This document shows, one piece after another, positions 20,629-32,436 of a stretch of DNA of 64,000 nucleotides. The translations under genes and the position numbers were made by a program. Source of the stretch: Porites lobata. Lineage: Eukaryota; Cnidaria; Anthozoa; Scleractinia; Poritidae. Location of the stretch: contig CALNXK010000151.1 of the NCBI GenBank assembly GCA_942486035.1, forward strand, positions 911,001-975,000, given 5' to 3'. The notes under the pieces are model-generated. The model searched no databases and had not been told where the DNA came from. It was given only the letters and a program-made list of their open reading frames with translations. The first letter of the stretch is position 1. The number at the start of each line of letters is the position of its first letter.

Positions 20629-21129
20629 TTGGCTGCGATGCAACGATATGCAGGTGCCTGTACTGTTTAACGTATCATTTCCTTTTACATGGGTGGAAGT
20701 GTGTCATTCTATCTTTTAAATTAACTAATTAATTAACCAAGCGCGTGGTAATTTCTCAGCGAACAAGTTACTCTTTAATTTGGCGCAAAATTTCAGCGTT
20801 TATTCATTTCAGCTATGGCAGCGTTTTGAATATCTAAGTGCCCGAGATGGCGTCCAAGTTAAGGGATGTCAAGGTGAGATGTCGTGAATGGAGATATCAG
20901 CGAAATAAGAGACGCACTCTCAAGTTTAAACACACGAAAGAGCACAGTATTTAGATGGCATAAAAACTACTAGAATTTTGACATGAAATTGAATTTAAAA
21001 TTGTTCATCGTGATTTGATTACACTGACTAGTTTTCTTTTTTTTATAATTATCATGTTCAACAAAAACAAAAGAGCCATGTTATATTTGTTCTTCTTTCA
21101 TGATTCAAACCTTTTCTTTTCTTTTGTTA
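20629..21129. other. GPCR-type 5' flank, no gene
   Basis: The sequence after the pseudogene start resembles that upstream of the copies at 9158 and 24838 (ATGCAACGATATGCAGGTGCC, then CTATGGCAGC and CCGAGATGGCGTCC). I see no gene. A T-rich stretch leads to the next MITE. Confidence 0.5.
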
Positions 21130-21367
21130 GGGACGGACCATTAGAAAACTTATTTTTGGGGGGTGGGCGAAGTAAAAAAAAAATATTATTATATATTCGC
21201 GCAAGGGAAAATTAACTGAAAAAAAATTCATGCACGCCAATTAATCCTAAAAAATATTCATGCTATGGGCTGAAAAAAATTCATACAAGGAATTTGATAA
21301 AGAAAATAATTTCCTGCGGCTCAAAAAATTCCCCTCCCCACCCATAACTTTGCTAATGGTCCATCTC
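21130..21367. mobile_element. MITE with TTA target duplication (PIF/Harbinger-like)
   Basis: The left end GGGACGGACCATTAG (from 21130) pairs with the right end CTAATGGTCCATCTC (to 21367) with a couple of mismatches, and the flanks are TTA on both sides (21127-21129, 21368-21370). GGTGGG and CCCACC blocks follow inside. A 3-bp TWA duplication with ends starting GGG suits PIF/Harbinger-derived MITEs. A/T-rich interior, no gene. Confidence 0.65.
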
Positions 21368-21647
21368 TTATTCAACAACCTTTATTTAACGTACAACCCT
21401 CTTGAATATTCAACAAACTGAAAGTCCGGGGAGGGCTTGATAACACAGCAGGGAAGATCGGGGATGGTGAATTAAATTCATAACTATTAATTAGGAATTT
21501 ATCTGTATAAATCCCTCAATTTATACAAACAAATCCTAAACGAAAAAACTTAATGGAAATTAATTCTCAAAAAAGTTCTCGTTGCAATTAATTGCAATTC
21601 AACTTTGCTGTTTCTGACGACATAAAATTCCCCTTCTAGACAAACTT

Positions 21648-22163
21648 AAGGTGGCTCGATACAGTTTTTCATGGTCAATGCCTCCCAAGTTTGGGCATCG
21701 CCATACATCGCCATAAACAGAGATTTGGAATAATTGCCACCACAATTGTATTAGATAAAGATGAAAATTGTTATGATCAGGGTTGCAATGACATCGGAGT
21801 TGTCATAGCAACGAAATGACGCCATTACCTATTTCACTTGCAGCAGTATTTCTCGGCACTGGGAACTGTTCTTCCAAAATCGTTCCCCAAAACGTTTTCC
21901 CAAAAATAGTTGCCTCGATGTTCGTGAAGTTTATTAGCGGCATCTGTAAGAGCGTTATCGAGATATGTCGGGATGAAGTTTTTATGGTTAAAAAAAGAAA
22001 ACGGTCAAAAAAGGACAATCTTGATGTTCAGCTGTTTTCTTTAGAAAACGAAGCGTCTTGACATGCAATTTCACCTCATAGTAGTTTCAATCTTTTTAAA
22101 AACGTGTGTGAGACTTATGGAGATAGCCGATAGCCAGCCGATTGCTAGAAAGAAGGATTTGCG
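21648..22163 (+). repeat. Dispersed repeat, copy 2
   Basis: This is the opposite-strand counterpart of 870-1368: GGTGGCTCGATACAG at the left, AGAGCGTTATCGAGATATG in the middle, and AGAAGGATTTG at the right. The encoded frames are not shared between copies, so I do not call a gene. The copy shows the repeat ends at roughly 21648 and 22163. Confidence 0.6.
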
Positions 22164-22313
22164 GTTTTGCAAACATTTCGGTCTGCTTTAGCAAATAAGC
22201 CAATAAGTTTTGAACCACTCGATAGATTTTTTAAAAATTTAAGAGACTTGAGATTAACCTTCCTCTTATATGACCTTTTAGTTTCAAGGTTATTGATATA
22301 TTGTAAGGCAGTA

Positions 22314-22580
22314 AAATAAGGGCTACAATTCGCTAATATTTTGTCAGAAATTTTGTGTTTACAAGCGAAAGCCACTTATTATTCAGGGTATTGTCTACAA
22401 GTTTCATATTTTCGTGAGCAACAATAGCTAACATTTTTGCATATTTCAAGTGTATTGTTAGTCACTGCTGGTAACGTGAAAATAAAACTTGGAGACAATA
22501 TCCTTGAATAATGAGAGGATTTCACTTGTAAATACGAAACTTCCGATGAAATAATTAGGGAATAATTGTAGCCCTTATTT
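22314..22580. mobile_element. Fold-back MITE with ~90-bp imperfect arms
   Basis: The left arm starts AAATAAGGGCTACAATT and includes TTTACAAG...CATTATTCAGGG-like motifs; the right arm ends AATTGTAGCCCTTATTT and mirrors them (TTGAATAATGAGAGG, CTTGTAAATACG). It sits in the 3' flank of the receptor pseudogene at 22908; the flank resumes just after it (CATCTGACAATGGCAAGCG). Confidence 0.65.
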
Positions 22581-22907
22581 TTCACGACCACCTATGAAAA
22601 ACAAACATCTGACAATGGCAAGCGAAGAATATTGCTAAAATGGCATTAAGCAAATCCGCGAGCTAAGCAAAAATTCAAGGAGAACTAAAAACAAAAGTTA
22701 AACAAGAAAAACACTTATGTGGCCAAAATCAAGACTTACCTCGACCCAAACGAAACTTTGAAAATAGCTTTCAAAACACTTCTCCAAATGTAGTTAGTTA
22801 AAAGGCAATTTTCGCATGAATTTTTAATTAACATTATACAACGCTGAAAAGCATACTACACTACTGACTCGAACAACAGAATATTTGCCTTAATGTTTCT
22901 TTAACCG

Positions 22908-23560
22908 CCTTGCCTCACTTCTCTGATCTTCCAACAGTACAACAAAGGGTTTAATGACGAGTTTAAGAACACTAGTGTAGACGTAAAATGCCATGCAAGG
23001 TAAACAGATAAGGAAAAGCCCCTTTGAGTTGTCAAAGAGTACGCGTTCACGATGTTAAGCGGCAGATAACAAACAACCAATGTTCCCTGCACTCACAGTG
23101 CACTGTACACTGCCTTTCTGTATCGAGTTATGTTCAGTGGAATTTCTTGGTTAGGTTGTCGAGGAGCAAAATGGTTCTGAACATGTATTTGATTATGACG
23201 CAGAGTACAGAAAATTTTTGTGAAAGCGAAGGTTGTGGTGACTAAACACAAAGCTGTACCTAACTATTGATACCAAAAAAGTATAAGAATATTCCAAACT
23301 GTAAAAGTAGATGAAACAACGATGGACAAAAACCAGAAACCAAAAGCGATTATATATGTTCTTCTCAAAGTTACAACTTGTCTGTATCTGAGCCCCAGCA
23401 ACAAAGCGAGAAGTCTGTCCACACTTATTGCAGTCGAAGTTGATAAAGACACTCCACACAAAGTAGAAGCCAAGAAACCCATTGCCAAACTTGTGTAATG
23501 GCAAATATTCCATCTTTTGTTGACAAGAGAAGTCCTATAAGCCACAGTCAAAGGCTCCGC
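22908..23560 (-). pseudogene. GPCR pseudogene lacking TM1-TM2, with two nonsense codons
   Basis: Homology starts near 23560 just before TM3 (AEPLTVAYRTSLVNKRWNICHY) and runs through AISVDRLLALLLGLRY, TM4 (FGFWFLSIVVSS), TM5, TM6 (CYLP) and TM7 (NSSLNPLLYCW). A TAG replaces Tyr in the WYQY motif (near 23263). A TGA replaces Trp in the ALWVQG motif (near 23093). Extra bases disturb the loop after TM6 (NAYSLTTQRG), and the tail ends early (REVRQGG). Beyond 23560 the sequence is receptor 5'-flank type, so the N-terminal coding part was deleted. Confidence 0.88.
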
Positions 23561-24269
23561 AGCTAACCTAGGCCTATGATGTAGCCTTTATCGGCCAGGC
23601 TCAGGTCAAACTAACTCGACTCGACGTTTTAATGACATTTTGTGTTGCCTGTCCATTGCAAGCTTGACGTTCAGCAATTTAAATCGTATTAATTTGGCGT
23701 AACATTTTAATAACTGATGAGAGAACACAAGCTGCGAAGTTTGCAAGCTTGAGCAATCACTATTTTCTCAGGCAAGCGTTTATACGTTACTAACTAACTT
23801 GACGTCAGATGACTGTAAAAGGGTATAATCAGCGATAAGCAACAACGGCCGGTTTTAATTTTCGTGTCTGTAATGGGAGGCAAAAAGTAAAAAACTTCAT
23901 AAGCGGCTTAAAACCATACTGGAAAGAAACCTCGGCTAGTAGTAGGGTATATTAACTGCCATTTCACTGCCCTGTAAACCTCGCCAGTACGTGGTTTACA
24001 AATTACCAACATCAGTATTTCCCCAGAGCATCTATATTGTGTAAACTAATTATCTAAGCGCATGATACCTTCATTCTTAGTTCTTCCTGTTTTCCTGAGA
24101 TATTGCACTGTTAACCAAAAGCAAAGCAGGTGATGTCTTTGTTTGGTTTTAACTTAAAGCTTCAAATAGACGGAAGACAACCTTAATTAGGCTGGATTAT
24201 ATTATGACACGTGTATTAATTGATCATGTATCAGTTGTTCCCACGCGCTACTTTTAAGACCGAGGGAGT

Positions 24270-24838
24270 CTAATCAATCCGCCCAGACATGTTCAATTGC
24301 CTGAGCGCAACTTTCGGGTTAATAATAAGCGAATAACTAGATGAACCCACTATAGACAAAATCCAAAACCCAAATGCATTTATACACGTTCTTTTCAAGG
24401 TTACAACTTGTCTGTATCTGAGCCCCAGCAACAAGGCAACAGGTCTGTCCACGCTTATTGCAGTCACTGTTAATAAAGACACTGAACATAAGGTATGACC
24501 TGAAAGGTTTTCTGCTAAATAAGGGTAATAGCAAATATCCCATCTTTCTTTCACAACATAAGTCCAATAAGTCACAGCCAAAGGCTCAGCAATGATACCA
24601 ACACAGAGATCAGCTATCGCTAGGTTACGATACAGGAGTTTGGACGGCGCATGAAGTGAAGTTTCCTTGTATAGGGAACCTAGGATCAGAGTTTTCACCA
24701 GAAATGCACTAATGGAAAGAAAAATATTTAGCGCTGAAAGGAAAATAGCTCGCAATCTACACCTCTGAAGAATTCCGCCGAACAGGATAGTTCTTCGATT
24801 GTTTTGCTGTCATTTTCAGTAAAATTTCTTAGCGCCAT
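24270..24838 (-). pseudogene. GPCR pseudogene, TM1-TM4 only, same frameshift as 8551-9158
   Basis: The ATG is at 24836-24838. As in the copy at 9158, the N-terminal frame reads through VDCEL and then loses one base (GAGCTATTTTCC); TM1-TM4 continue in the shifted frame (FLVKTLILGSL, NLAIADLCVG, AISVDRPVALLLGLRY, FGFWILSIVGSS). Receptor homology ends near 24336 at GAATAAC, again fused to 5'-flank sequence. A Leu-to-Pro change in the DRL region (DRPVAL) is private to this copy. The shared lesions show the gene was already dead when the 4-kb segment was duplicated. Confidence 0.9.
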
Positions 24839-25133
24839 TTGGCTGCGATGCAACGATATGCAGGTGCCTACATTGTTTAACATATCGCTTTCTTTTAAAA
24901 GGGGGGGAAGTGTGTCATTCTATCTTTTAAATAACCTAATTAACTAAGGCTAGCTGAGCGGTTATTTCTCGGGTACTAGTTACCTCTTAATTTGGCGCGA
25001 AATTTCGGCGTTTCTACTACTACATGAGAAATTTCTTTAATTTGATTGGCTAAGAGCAGTGGTATTTCAGCTTAATTTGAATTACCTACATGTGAAAATT
25101 ACAAAACCTTTGCGGGTAGTAGTATAAACAAAT

Positions 25134-25267
25134 AATAGCATGATTTGCACGTGATATTTGGCATAAATACCACTTGCGATATTTCACAATTGTCTCAAAT
25201 TACGTATAACAATTTTAAAATATCACTCGTGGTATTTATGCCAAATATCACTACAAATCATGCTATT
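25134..25267. mobile_element. Fold-back MITE, complete copy
   Basis: The left arm AATAGCATGATTTG...GTGATATTTGGCATAAATACCAC mirrors the right arm GTGGTATTTATGCCAAATATCAC...CAAATCATGCTATT. The loop is ~45 bases. In the paralogous segment (around 9440-9545) only the right arm remains, so that copy suffered a deletion. Confidence 0.7.
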
Positions 25268-25633
25268 ACCTATACTAATTCATAAATTCAGCTATGGCAG
25301 CTTTTGTACTCTGAATGCCCGAGATGGCGTCCAAGTTTAATGATGTCTAGGTGAGATGTTATGAATGAAGACACCAGGGGAATAAAAGACCATGTTACAA
25401 GTCCTAACACACTAAAGAGCACAACATCTCTAGATGGTAGGGAAACCATTAAAAGTTTTGCCTGGAATTGAATTATTCGTCACCATTTGATTACACAAAC
25501 TAGTCTTCTTGTTTTTATAATTATCATGAACCTTTTCAACAAAAACAAAAATGCCGAGATATATTTGTTTTGAAAAGTTGAAGTAAGACATAAAATAGTT
25601 TAAGGTCGAGCACAAATTGTTTATTTTTTTTTT

Positions 25634-25796
25634 AAGTCTCTTCCAGGCTCCAAGATAGTGTTGCGCAGAGGTCGTGAATGGCAAAACAAGCGGGGACTGG
25701 GGAGAGAGCATACTATCTCAGATCAAGAGCGTCTTATTTTCGCATAGTTATGGTTTTTGCGACATCTCTACTATTTGAGAGCCTGGCACAGACTAT
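25634..25796. mobile_element. MITE, TCCAGGCTCC family, second copy
   Basis: This is the counterpart of 9907-10082 at the same place in the duplicated segment. It starts at CTTCCAGGCTCCAAGATAG and ends at GAGAGCCTGGCACAGAC. Small deletions separate the two copies. Confidence 0.65.
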
Positions 25797-27791
25797 AAGT
25801 TTTTCTAACTGAAGCCCAAGCAGACCAAATACAGTGTCACGAACTTGAACTATGTATAGCTCACTGACTATTTTAATAACTTTTTAGGTCTTTCGTTGCT
25901 CCTTGATAGCCTTTGTTTTCGTACGTACTGAAGTAATTTGGCAGAAAACTAAACTAATAAATATCCGTTTTAAGTTTAAGAGATTGAGATGCTATGATGA
26001 GCCAGGCGAAACTTGTTCATACACGGCCGAATTTAATGATTTTTCATGTATTAAAATGTTGTCGGTGCAGTTCAACCTTGATGGATTTCTTCATTAACAT
26101 TCTGCAGTAATTTGGCATAAACTTTCCCGTAACACAAGCTGTTGACAAGCTTGAGCCATCGATATCTTCCTAGCAGAACGTAATATATTTGTGTTATTAA
26201 CTTACTTGAGGTCAGATGGCTGGAAAGGAATTTAATTTTTTGGTTTGTTATGGGGAGACAAAACGCGCGAAAATCTCATAATGACATCTCGTTTAGTTAA
26301 CGTACATTTGGGCGATCTATACCTCTTAAATTGTCGTGAAACTATTTAGTATCCGCTGTTTTCAACATCATATTGCTATTAATCGTGCGCTGCCAGCTTT
26401 GACTGCCTTCCGCAAAGAGACCAGCTGTAAAATATATAATATACATAGTGCGATTGTTGAACTTTTTTGCAAAATATTATGTGGTCGTGTGCATTAATTT
26501 GCTTTCATGTGAGTAAACGTTTTGGTGAAACTGAAACAGAAACCTTCTAATTAGTGCTCGAATTTTCTTTACACCTTATTTTGAGGAAAACGGAAACTAA
26601 GATTAAATTTTCAATGCCTACTGCCTGTAGTAACTCTCGCTATTTTATGCACCCCAAATACGTGTATCATGCAGAACCGTGCGAAGCTCTTAACTATGAG
26701 GAGACCACAGGACAAAAAGTAGATGCTCTTGCCAATATAAGCACTGTTATTTATATAAACGTATGCTAAATGTTCAGAATTCAGGAGTATATTTGCTTGC
26801 AACGTGGATGCGTTTTCAATATCTTTATTCTCGTTTTTGTTACTTATTCTGAGCTTCCACCTATAAAGAACTAATGTAGGTTTTGTTCATGTGGTCTACA
26901 TGTCTCTTGAATTTAGCATTGAGCATAGGATAGCTAATCGAAGCTCTTTTCTCGTTGATGTTTTACGAGGTACCATAATGCCTCCCAAACCCGGTCTCAC
27001 TTTTTGCGACTTAACTATAATTTCCACGGCTAAGAGAGTAATTATACCTCCCATAGCTTTTAAACCGAACTTTTAAAACGCTGGGCGTCTTTTTGTTCGG
27101 AAAAATAGTTGATGAAAAAGAACTCCAGTAAGTATTGTGGGGGCTTGTTTGAGCAAGTCACTCGCTTATCGATGAGGTACCGAGAGTCTTCTTCTTACAT
27201 CTTGATCTTTATTCTTCTTGACTTCTACAGCAACTATACTCTTAACACTCTTATATCGTCTTCTACTTCAATCTTCTTCTCTAGCAATTCAAATAACAAC
27301 AGTTTTTATAGCCAAAGCTGGACATGTTTGGGTTAGCTGACCGTGGGAATAAAAACAAGTTAAACTCGGTATGGGGAAGGTTTTGGTATTACTGAACCTA
27401 CATGGTTGCGATCGTCACAACCCAATGAAAAACTAATTTAATGCTGGTGAACAAACGCAAACAGAAACTTTAACGAGACTTAAGAACCAAGGTCGGCACT
27501 AACATCACAAACACTACCACCTAACAACAACTACCATTTGACAATGGCAAACGAAGAGTATTCCTAACATGGCATTAAGCAAATTGGCGAGCTAAGAAAA
27601 AATTCAAGTACAAGTAGAAACAAAAGGTCAAAACAGAAAAAGACCTAATTATGTGGACAAAATCAAGACTAACCTCGAAACTTTGAAAATAACGCTCAAA
27701 ATACTTCACAAAAGTTTTAAATGTAGTTACAATAGTTAAACGGCAATTTTCGCATGAATTTTAATAGTATACAGCGGAAAAGCATAGTACA

Positions 27792-27839
27792 CTAACTCGC
27801 ACAACGGATTATTTGCCTTAATGTTTCTTTTACAGCTTG
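27792..27839 (-). pseudogene. Detached C-terminal tail of a GPCR at an inversion breakpoint
   Basis: The minus strand encodes QAVKETLRQIIRCAS and a stop (TAG at 27792-27794), followed by the standard receptor 3' flank at lower coordinates. Upstream of codon Q, at 27839, the sequence changes to an inverted block. The plus-strand pseudogene ending at 31260 stops at the matching point (WKIRDVR, GTGAGG). The two pieces therefore come from one gene cut by an inversion. Confidence 0.8.
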
Positions 27840-28095
27840 GCATTGAATATTTAATCTTAGTTTCCATTTTGCACAAAATAAGGTGTAAAGAAAATTCGAG
27901 CACTAATTAGAAGGTGTCTGTTTCAGTTTCAACGTTTACTCACATGAAAGCAAATTAATGCACACGACCACATAATATTTTGCAAAAAAGTTCAATAATC
28001 GCTCTATGTATATTGTATATTTCACAGCTGGTCTCTTTGCGGAAGGCAGTCAAAGCTGGCAGCGCACGATTAATAGCAATATGATGTTGAAATAG

Positions 28096-28547
28096 AGAAT
28101 ATTACATGGCAGCGCGGGGATACGAATTTTATCTACGAGTGCTGAAAGAGATACTTTCAGCACGAGAAGGTAAAATTCGAATCCCCAAGCGGCCATGTAA
28201 TGTTCTGTTTATTTTACAGATGCTGATGAAATTTTTACATAAAACACAACTTTGTTTATTCATTTTCGAAACAGCAAAATAGTGCAATTAAAGTGGTCAC
28301 CTATCGCAAAATGCCTGTTACAAAAATTTTATGAAACTCGGATATAAAGTTATAAGGAAGAAATAAAGACAATAATACTTATGATTTTCTGTTCCAAAAA
28401 GTCGAAATTAATGTTTGTAACCATGGCGACACCAATATCTTTACACGTGAAAGATAAAAATAGCATCTTTGCTGGGCGCGATGAAGATATGATTTTTTAG
28501 TAAAAGGAAAAATCCTGGTATTTCATCAGTATCTATATAATAAATAG
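28096..28547. mobile_element. MITE of 452 bp with a strong hairpin, inserted in the inverted flank
   Basis: Compared with 10710-10740 and 26341-26370 this stretch is extra. It is bounded by AAATAG on both sides (28090-28095 and 28542-28547), a likely target duplication. Near its left end a long hairpin (about 28107-28200) pairs GGGGATACGAATTTTATCT and GAGTGCTGAAAG with CTTTCAGCAC and AGGTAAAATTCGAATCCCC. The remainder is AT-rich without a gene. Confidence 0.7.
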
Positions 28548-29010
28548 TGGATACTAAATAGTTTCACGACAATTTAAGAGGTATAGATCGCCCAAATGTA
28601 CGTTAACTAAACGAGATGTCATTATGAGGTTTTCGCGCGTTTTGTCTCCCATAACAGACCCCAAAAATTAAATTCCTTTTCAGCCATCTGACCTCAAGTA
28701 AGTTAATAACACAAACATATTATGTTCTGCTAGTAAGATAGCGATGGATCAACCTTGTCAACAGCTTGTGTTACTGGAAAGTTTATGCCAAATTACTGTA
28801 GAATGTTAATGAAGAAATACATCAAGGTTGAACTGCACCGACAACATTTTAAGACATGAAAAATCATTAAATTCGACCGCGTGTATGAACAAGTTTCACC
28901 TGGCTCATCATAGCAAGCTAGTATTTCTTAAAAGCATAATTTGTCTGAATTTTCTTTTTTTTTTTTCGTTTTTTAAAAATAAGCTTAACTGGTCATTAGA
29001 CTGACCCTCT

Positions 29011-29073
29011 TGTTGGAAGATCAGAGAAGTGAGGCAAGCTGTGAAATCAACTTTAAAACAACTATGCTGTTGA
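29011..29073 (+). pseudogene. Relic of a GPCR C-terminal tail
   Basis: The plus strand reads CWKIREVRQAVKSTLKQLCC and a stop at 29071-29073, closely like the tail of the intact receptors. Upstream of it the frame is lost within ~30 bases. The same relic, in minus orientation, lies at 35397-35475; this copy is inverted with the surrounding segment. Confidence 0.7.
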
Positions 29074-29410
29074 TCGAGATAGTTTAAATTCTTTCCAGTT
29101 ACAGATTCATGAAAGTTTTGAAAATTCTCCTTATTCTAATATTTTTTGCCATCGCAAGGTTTGTCCCTTTGCCATTTTTCCAGATCTTTTAACTTATCTG
29201 ATGCAAAAACAGCGATGCAGTTTGCTCTTGTGAACTTTCAGTAGGATGCCCGTAGTTATTTGACGAATTGTGTTTTTCATTTTCTTGATCTGTAAAATTG
29301 AGACAGAAAGCAATTAAGGGCTATAGTATAAATAAGAGTTATAAAATAATAAATCCACTTGTAAATTGCGCGAAAGATGTTTTTGTGTATTTTAATACTG
29401 TCTTCAACAT

Positions 29411-30447
29411 GACGGCGTTTGGTTTTCCCTTTACATATTTCTAATTACACACTATCGCACGCGATATTTGTATGGGTAAAATGGTTTGGTTTTCCTCCCA
29501 AACACCAAAGTGAGACGACCCGGGTGCGAGGGTAATTCAACAGAAACCCTTGGCGAGAGCAACTGAAGCGAACACGGTTAAGAATATGCAAGCTGTCTGA
29601 TCTGAATAAATTAAAGAGGAACTTTTAATTATAGTTCTACAGAAGCTGAGGTGTTGCAGATGGGAAAGTAAAACGCAAACGTTTGGTTTTGTCAACTAGA
29701 TCGCCACCGTATTAAGAACTTGGCTTAGTCTATCTACGGCCGTGGCTATTTTCCTTTAACAACTGGCTCAGTTAACAGGCCAAATGTTTGCACAAACACC
29801 TGCTTTGCTGGGCAATAAATGGCGGAATTACTCGCTGGCAAGATTAAAGCCTAGAGTTTAGAATTATGTTTCAAACTAAACGCAAAATCTATGCTTCGAG
29901 GCTTTCTGATACCAGTTTTATTTATAAGTATTTAGTTTAGTTGATGTACTGAGTATTTTTTGAGGGCCACACTCCCAGAGGTTTGGGGGAATAAGGCAAC
30001 ATGAATAATTTTTAAATTTTCTTTGAAATGACTCTTACGAAACAGTGGAATAGTTGAGTTTTTCAGGAAACCGGGGAACATTGAATCTCTATCTTTAATT
30101 GAAAGAGTATCCCATCAGCATACTTTTACTATCGGGCCCTTAACGAGACGAATTTTTCAGTAAGTTACGGTTTGTTTGCGAGTGGACCGAGGCCTCATGT
30201 CAGTATGTGTGGTGAGGAATTTGTTTCGCGTGTTAAGCTTTAATTTGTGGTTCATAAATACCATTGACTTGACCGTCAAACACCATTACGATTTTACTGT
30301 TCCGGAAGCTTTGGAAACTTGGCAAAATTGACTTTTGAGGACCATGTGGAATTACTTTATGGCCGGAACAAGGGATTTATGTCAAATTATTGAAGGGACA
30401 GCAAGGGATAAATTTTAATGCCATAATTATGACACATTAACATTAAT
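29411..30447. repeat. GPCR-flank block D, inverted partial copy
   Basis: This matches the reverse complement of 34075-35093 and of the same part of 3556-4889 (GACGGCGTTTGGTTTTCCC at its left edge, CATAATTATGACACATTAA at its right). It is joined directly to the promoter-proximal part of the plus-strand receptor pseudogene. Non-coding. Confidence 0.8.
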
Positions 30448-30542
30448 AATAGTTAGAATCATATCACTTTCCACTCAAATTAACTGAAAGCGAAATATAA
30501 ATAAAGCAATCACTTGGATCTCTAAATGCATTGCTGACAAAA

Positions 30543-31260
30543 ATGGTACCAGCGACAAACTTCACTGAAGATGAAAACCAGAAAACGTACGAAGAACTGG
30601 TCTGCTCGGCGGAATTTATCAATGGTGGCTGTGACTCATTATACCTCTGTTCTGAACGAAAGTAAGAATATTTGTTATTTTGCACATTCGGCAGGAAATT
30701 TCTCAGGTTATACTTTGTGTTCAGTGTCTTTAGTAACAGCTGCTGCAATAAGTGTGGACAGACTTCTAGCCTTGTTGATGGGGCTCAGATACAGACAACT
30801 TGTAACCTTGAGAAGAACATGTATAATTGCTTTTGGTTTTTGGATTTTGTCCATCGTTGGTTCATCTACTATATTTTGGAATCCTCAGATACTTCTTTGG
30901 TATCAATACATAGGTACAGCTCTGTGTTTAGTCACCGCAATCTTCGCTTACACAAAAATTTCCTATACTCTGCGTCATAATCAAATACATGATGTTCAGA
31001 ACCATGTTGCTCAAGGACAACCGAGCCAAGCAATTCGTGCACTGAATATTGCTCGATACAGAAAGGCAGTGTACAGTGCACTGTGGGTGCAGGGAACATT
31101 GATTGTTTGTTATCTGCCGTTTTGCATCGTGGACGCTTTGTCACCTCAAAGGGGCATTTCTTCATCCGTTTACCTTGCACGGCAATTTGCGGGTACAATA
31201 CTGTTCTTAAACTCGTCATTAAACCCGTTACTGTACTGCTGGAAGATCAGAGACGTGAGG
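30543..31260 (+). pseudogene. GPCR pseudogene on the plus strand, TM1-TM2 deleted, tail lost at inversion breakpoint
   Basis: The start MVPATNFTEDENQKTYEELV is like the intact receptor at 32437. After SAEFI an internal deletion removes about 65 residues (TM1 and TM2) and changes frame; the sequence resumes at VAVTHYTSVLNESKNICYF. TM3 (AISVDRLLALLMGLRY), TM4, TM5, TM6 (CYLP) and TM7 (NSSLNPLLYCW) follow without a stop. After WKIRDVRH (31260) the frame runs into repeat sequence. An open frame from 30571 (269 codons) spans most of it, but its start reads the N-terminus in the wrong frame. Upstream, TATCACTTTCCACTCAAATT (30466-30485) is the shared promoter-proximal block. Confidence 0.88.
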
Positions 31261-32436
31261 CACCCCAAATACGTGTATCATGCAGAATCGTGCGAAGCTC
31301 TTAGTTATGAGGAGACCACAGGACAAAAAGTAGATGCTCTTACCAATATAAGCACTGTTATTTATATAAACGTATGCTAAATGTTCAGAATTCAAGAGTA
31401 TATTTGCTTGCAACGTGGATGCGTTTTCAATATATTTATTTTCGTTTTTGTTACTTATTCTGAGCTTCCACCTATAAAGAACTGATGTAGGTTTTGTTCA
31501 TGTGGTCTACATGTCTCGTGAATTTAGCATTGAGCATAGGATAGCTAATCGAAGCTCTTTTCTCGTTGATGTTTTACGAGGTACCATAATGTCTCCCAAA
31601 CCCGGTCTCACTTTTTGCGACTTAACTATAATTTCCACGGCTAAGAGAGTAATTATACCTCCTATAGCTTTTAAACCGAACTTTTAAAACGCCTGGCGTC
31701 TTTTAATTTTGTTCGGAAAAATAGTTGATGAAAAAGAACTCCAGTAAGTATTGTGGGGGCGTGTTTGAGCAAGTCACTCGCTAATCGATGAGGTACCGAG
31801 AGTCTACCTCTTATATCGTGGTTTTTATTCTTCTTGACTTCTACAGCAACTATACTCTTAACACTCTTATATCGTCTCCTACTTCAATCTTCTTCTCTAG
31901 CAATTCAAATGAGAACGGTTTTTATAGCCAAAGCTGGACATGTTTGGGTTAGCTGACCGTGGGAATAAAAACAAGTTAAACTCGGTATGGGTAAGGTTTT
32001 GGTATTACTGAACCTACATGGTTGCGATCGTCACAACCCAATGAAAAACTAAAACGCTGGTGAAAAAACCGAAATAGAAACTTTAACGGGACTTAAGGAC
32101 GAAGGTCAGCACTAACATCACAAACACTACCACCTAAAAACAACTAACACTTGAAAATGGCAAGCGAAGAATATTCCTAACATGGCATTAAGCAAACTGG
32201 CGAGCTAAGCAAAAATTCAAGTACAAGAAGAAACAAAAGGTCAAAACAGAAAAAGACCTAATTATGTGGACAACATCAAGACTAACCTTGACCCAATCGA
32301 AACTTTGAAAATAACGTTCAAAATACTTCACAAAAGTATTAAATGTAGTTACAACAGCTTAACGGCAATTTTCGGATGAATTTTAATAGTTACTGATAAA
32401 TATAATAATACAGCGGAAAAGTATAGTACACTAACT
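31261..32436. repeat. Third copy of the receptor 3'-flank block
   Basis: It starts at CACCCCAAATACGTGTATC and runs to the stop of the receptor at 32437; it is colinear with ~11010-12116 and ~26651-27791. A 61-codon open frame (31502-31687) recurs in all three copies, but the differences between copies mostly change amino acids, so I do not call it a gene. Confidence 0.75.

Larger units (their letters stand above)
23771..27839. repeat. Segmental duplication, copy 2 (pairs with 8099-12116)
   Basis: The segment is colinear with 8099-12116 and carries the same pseudogene and MITE. It is cut at 27839, inside the last receptor codons, where the inverted segment 27840-31260 begins. Compared with copy 1 it retains a complete fold-back element (25134-25267). 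Confidence 0.8.
27840..31260. other. Inverted ~3.4-kb segment of the GPCR array
   Basis: Everything here runs opposite to its paralogues. 27840-28975 is the reverse complement of sequence like 10281-10975. 28985-29120 matches the reverse of 35300-35480. 29411-30447 matches the reverse of 34075-35093. The GPCR at 30543-31260 is the only one on the plus strand. The left breakpoint is inside receptor tail codons (27839/27840). The right breakpoint (31260/31261) joins the other half of those codons to CACCCCAAATACGTG, which normally follows the sequence now at 27840. Confidence 0.82.

Noticed and set aside
30571..31380. The 269-codon plus-strand frame as an intact receptor
   Set aside because: The first 17 codons read the true N-terminus in the wrong frame, TM1-TM2 are absent, and the end runs into repeat sequence. 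It is a pseudogene.
31502..31687. A 61-codon frame (MVYMSREFS...) present in three copies (about 11220-11405, 26891-27076, 31502-31687)
   Set aside because: All three lie in recently duplicated receptor 3' flanks. The differences between copies mostly change amino acids, one copy lacks the ATG, and no domain or signal is visible. Conservation is explained by recent duplication.
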